Below, piece by piece: positions 62,191 through 64,000 of a DNA stretch of 64,000 nt. Source of the stretch: Pedobacter sp. Leaf216 (GTDB taxonomy: Bacteria; Bacteroidota; Bacteroidia; Sphingobacteriales; Sphingobacteriaceae); assembly GCF_001421515.1 (NCBI RefSeq), contig NZ_LMKM01000023.1:533209-597208 (forward strand), written 5' to 3'. How positions within the stretch are numbered: position 1 is the first letter of the stretch; each line of letters begins with the position of its first letter. The notes under the pieces are model-generated. The model was not told the DNA's origin. It did no database searches and saw only the letters and a program-made list of their open reading frames with translations. A program made the position numbers and the translations under genes.

Positions 62191-62282
62191 TTATTTTAAT
62201 AGATTTGAGAAGTGGACATTAGATTGAGACAATACATTTCTCATCTCACATCACACATCTCAAAATCTCATAGCTAAAGGAA

Positions 62283-62897
62283 ATGCACATAGCAATTGTA
62301 GGAAATATAGGTGCCGGTAAAACCACTTTAACAGGTTTATTGGCTAAAAATTATGGATGGGAAGCTTTATACGAAGCTGTGGACAATAACCCATATCTGG
62401 AAGATTTTTACAGCGACATGAAACGCTGGAGCTTTAATCTTCAGATTTATTTCCTGAATAGCCGTTTTCAGCAAATTACAGACATTGAGGTAAATAAACG
62501 TAATGTGATCCAAGACAGGACCATTTATGAGGATGCACATATTTTTGCAGAAAACCTGCACGATATGGCTTTGATGACCACCCGCGACCACGACAATTAC
62601 CGTGCGATTTTTGACAACATTACTTCTTTTATTAAACCGCCTGATTTATTGGTTTACCTGCGCGCATCAGTACCTACCCTGGTAAACAACATTCAGCGCC
62701 GTGGCCGGGAGTATGAAGCGGGTATCCGTATAGATTACCTTTCTAAGCTGAACGAAAAATACGAAGCATGGATAAAGGGATATAACCTCGGTAAATTATT
62801 AATTTTAGATAAAGACAAATTGGATTTCACGAATAATCCGGAAGATCTGGGTACTGTAATCCAATCCATAGAGGCTGAGATTAACGGTTTATTTTAG
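62283..62897 (+). CDS. deoxynucleoside kinase
   Basis: 204 residues. P-loop GNIGAGKTTLT (residues 7-17), RSFER-like DRTIYEDAHIF, the YLRAS segment and QRRGREYEAGI in place of the LID. Phosphorylates deoxynucleosides (often dA/dG) in salvage. First gene of a likely unit with the small membrane gene and kdsB. Confidence 0.93.
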   Translation: MHIAIVGNIGAGKTTLTGLLAKNYGWEALYEAVDNNPYLEDFYSDMKRWSFNLQIYFLNSRFQQITDIEVNKRNVIQDRTIYEDAHIFAENLHDMALMTTRDHDNYRAIFDNITSFIKPPDLLVYLRASVPTLVNNIQRRGREYEAGIRIDYLSKLNEKYEAWIKGYNLGKLLILDKDKLDFTNNPEDLGTVIQSIEAEINGLF

Positions 62898-62960
62898 CTT
62901 CGAGCTTAATAAAGAATGTTGGAACAGCGATAAATGGTTTGAAAATTTAATGTGATCAAT

Positions 62961-63164
62961 ATGAAAAAAGATTTCGAACACGAAAATCCTGAAAACTGGA
63001 AGTGGGGTACTTTTTATTTCAACAGAAAAGATTCCAGATTAATTGTTCCTAAACGTGTTAAATTACTCGGCTGGACATTCAATTTCGCGCATCCAATAGC
63101 TTACATCATTATCGCTGTAATTTTCCTCTTTGTTTTTTATCAATTTTATCGAAATAACATATGA
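62961..63164 (+). CDS. small membrane protein, DUF5808-like
   Basis: 67 residues from the ATG at 62961 (a GTG at 62952 is also possible). ENWKWGTFYFNRKDSRLIVP resembles the DUF5808 signature, and one C-terminal helix (AYIIIAVIFLFVFYQFY). Function unknown. Overlaps kdsB by 4 bases. Confidence 0.7.
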   Translation: MKKDFEHENPENWKWGTFYFNRKDSRLIVPKRVKLLGWTFNFAHPIAYIIIAVIFLFVFYQFYRNNI

Positions 63165-63949
63165 TCGATGAAAAATCAGGTTCATTTGTAAAAGATCCTA
63201 AAATTATCGGCATTATCCCGGCGAGATATGCCTCTACCCGTTTTCCTGGAAAACCTTTGGTTGATATTGCCGGAAAAAGCATGATTCAACGGGTATATGA
63301 GCAAGCAACTAAAGCTGAAAGTTTATCAAAAGTGGTTATTGCCACTGATGATGAGCGGATTTCGGATGAAGTGAAAAGGTTTGGCGGCGAATTCATTTTT
63401 ACCTCTTCCCATCATCAAAGTGGTACCGATCGGTGTGCTGAAGTAATTGAGCAGCTGCCAGGTTTTGATATTGTGATTAATATCCAGGGGGACGAACCTT
63501 TTATCGAACCTGCGCAGATTGAATTGCTGGCGAGTTGCTTTGCGGAAGAAAAAGTTCAGCTTGCTACTTTAATTAAATCTATCCAAAGCCAGGAAAGTGT
63601 GTATAATCCTAACAGTCCGAAAGTAGTGATTGATGTTAATGGCCGTGCAATGTACTTTAGCCGTAGCCCGATCCCTTTTATCAGAAATGGAGAACCGGGT
63701 GTGTGGGCAGAAAAGCATCAGTTTTACAAGCATATCGGTATTTATGGTTACCGTACCGAATCATTAAAGGCCATTACGAAACTTCCTCCATCCTCTTTAG
63801 AGATTGCTGAAAGCTTAGAGCAATTGCGCTGGATTGAAAACGGGTTCTATATCCAAACTAAAGTGACTGATTTAGAAACGGTTGCAATTGATACACCAGA
63901 GGATTTATTGAAGCTTAATAAATTACTTAAGGCACTGAAATTGGAATAA
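63161..63949 (+). CDS. kdsB: 3-deoxy-manno-octulosonate cytidylyltransferase
   Basis: 262 residues. Activates Kdo as CMP-Kdo for lipopolysaccharide core. Signatures are IIPARYASTRFPGKPLVDIAG, IVINIQGDEPFIEPAQIEL, YFSRSPIPFIRNG and EIAESLEQLRWIENG. Starts inside the previous gene's stop (ATGA overlap), so it is translationally coupled. Confidence 0.97.
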   Translation: MIDEKSGSFVKDPKIIGIIPARYASTRFPGKPLVDIAGKSMIQRVYEQATKAESLSKVVIATDDERISDEVKRFGGEFIFTSSHHQSGTDRCAEVIEQLPGFDIVINIQGDEPFIEPAQIELLASCFAEEKVQLATLIKSIQSQESVYNPNSPKVVIDVNGRAMYFSRSPIPFIRNGEPGVWAEKHQFYKHIGIYGYRTESLKAITKLPPSSLEIAESLEQLRWIENGFYIQTKVTDLETVAIDTPEDLLKLNKLLKALKLE

Positions 63950-64000
63950 TTGGTTTTTTTAAGCAAACACCAACCCTAACCACTATCCCCTAAGCTACTT

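Noticed and set aside
62191-62282. Repeated CTCA/CATCTCA tract before the deoxynucleoside kinase
   Set aside because: Short low-complexity sequence; not clearly an array or a regulatory element.
1-64000. tRNA, rRNA, CRISPR, prophage or insertion-sequence genes
   Set aside because: No cloverleaf, spacer array, phage structural or transposase motif was recognised on either strand.

Overview
The window looks like a stretch of chromosome from a Bacteroidota bacterium of the Pedobacter / Sphingobacteriaceae type. It is AT-rich, and several genes are preceded by the Bacteroidota promoter motif TAnnTTTG rather than by a Shine-Dalgarno sequence. Secreted proteins have signal peptides ending in AQ. 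The gene families also fit this phylum: DUF3857 proteins, LytTR regulators with LytS-like kinases, lmo0937-type small membrane proteins and B12-binding radical SAM proteins. The genus is an inference. I found no rRNA, tRNA, CRISPR array, prophage or insertion sequence.

Layout. 1-9.1 kb: a RecQ helicase cut by the left edge, a secreted propeller-amidohydrolase, a VapBC-like toxin-antitoxin pair and a B12/radical SAM protein. 9.2-19.9 kb: housekeeping genes (BaiN-like flavoprotein, purK, purE, YqgE, pdxH, 3-hydroxyacyl-CoA dehydrogenase, ruvB, a GNAT-nitrilase fusion, queG), plus two small genes that each seem to have lost one base in a homopolymer. 20-30.6 kb: an M1 peptidase, a DEDDh exonuclease, two tandem DUF3857 proteins, an SDR-DUF2867 protein and an L,D-transpeptidase. 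30.7-37.9 kb: topoisomerase III, an Upf1-like helicase, a HipA-like kinase overlapping a DUF3037 gene, and an Fpg/Nei-like glycosylase. 38-41.9 kb: a carotenoid operon in the order carH-like regulator, crtB, idi. 42-48.7 kb: two LytTR regulators around one LytS-type kinase, a lone receiver, a beta-barrel protein and a DnaQ/GIY-YIG nuclease. 48.7-49.4 and 53.5-54.4 kb: gene-free repeat tracts around bioA, a NUDIX hydrolase, a CDF transporter and an aminotransferase. 54.4-64 kb: a MacB-like permease, queA, ispD, small proteins, a PduO-type adenosyltransferase, an ABC ATPase, gatC, plsC, trpS, a deoxynucleoside kinase and kdsB.

Connections. CarH-like regulation of crtB-idi suggests light- and cobalamin-controlled pigment synthesis. 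The PduO-type enzyme would supply the adenosylcobalamin such a regulator senses, and QueG and the radical SAM protein also belong to cobalamin-using families. ispD and idi feed isoprenoid precursors to crtB. queA and queG are the last two steps to queuosine. purE/purK, pdxH, bioA and kdsB cover purine, PLP, biotin and Kdo steps.

Most notable points: the CarH-like protein with a conserved B12 motif but no photolysis histidine; the HipA-like kinase/DUF3037 pair; promoters so close to start codons that the mRNAs should be leaderless; a dispersed repeat fused into the purE start; two single-base homopolymer frameshifts; an orphan promoter-terminator pair that could make a tiny RNA; and several tandem repeat arrays of about 100, 197 and 340 bp.
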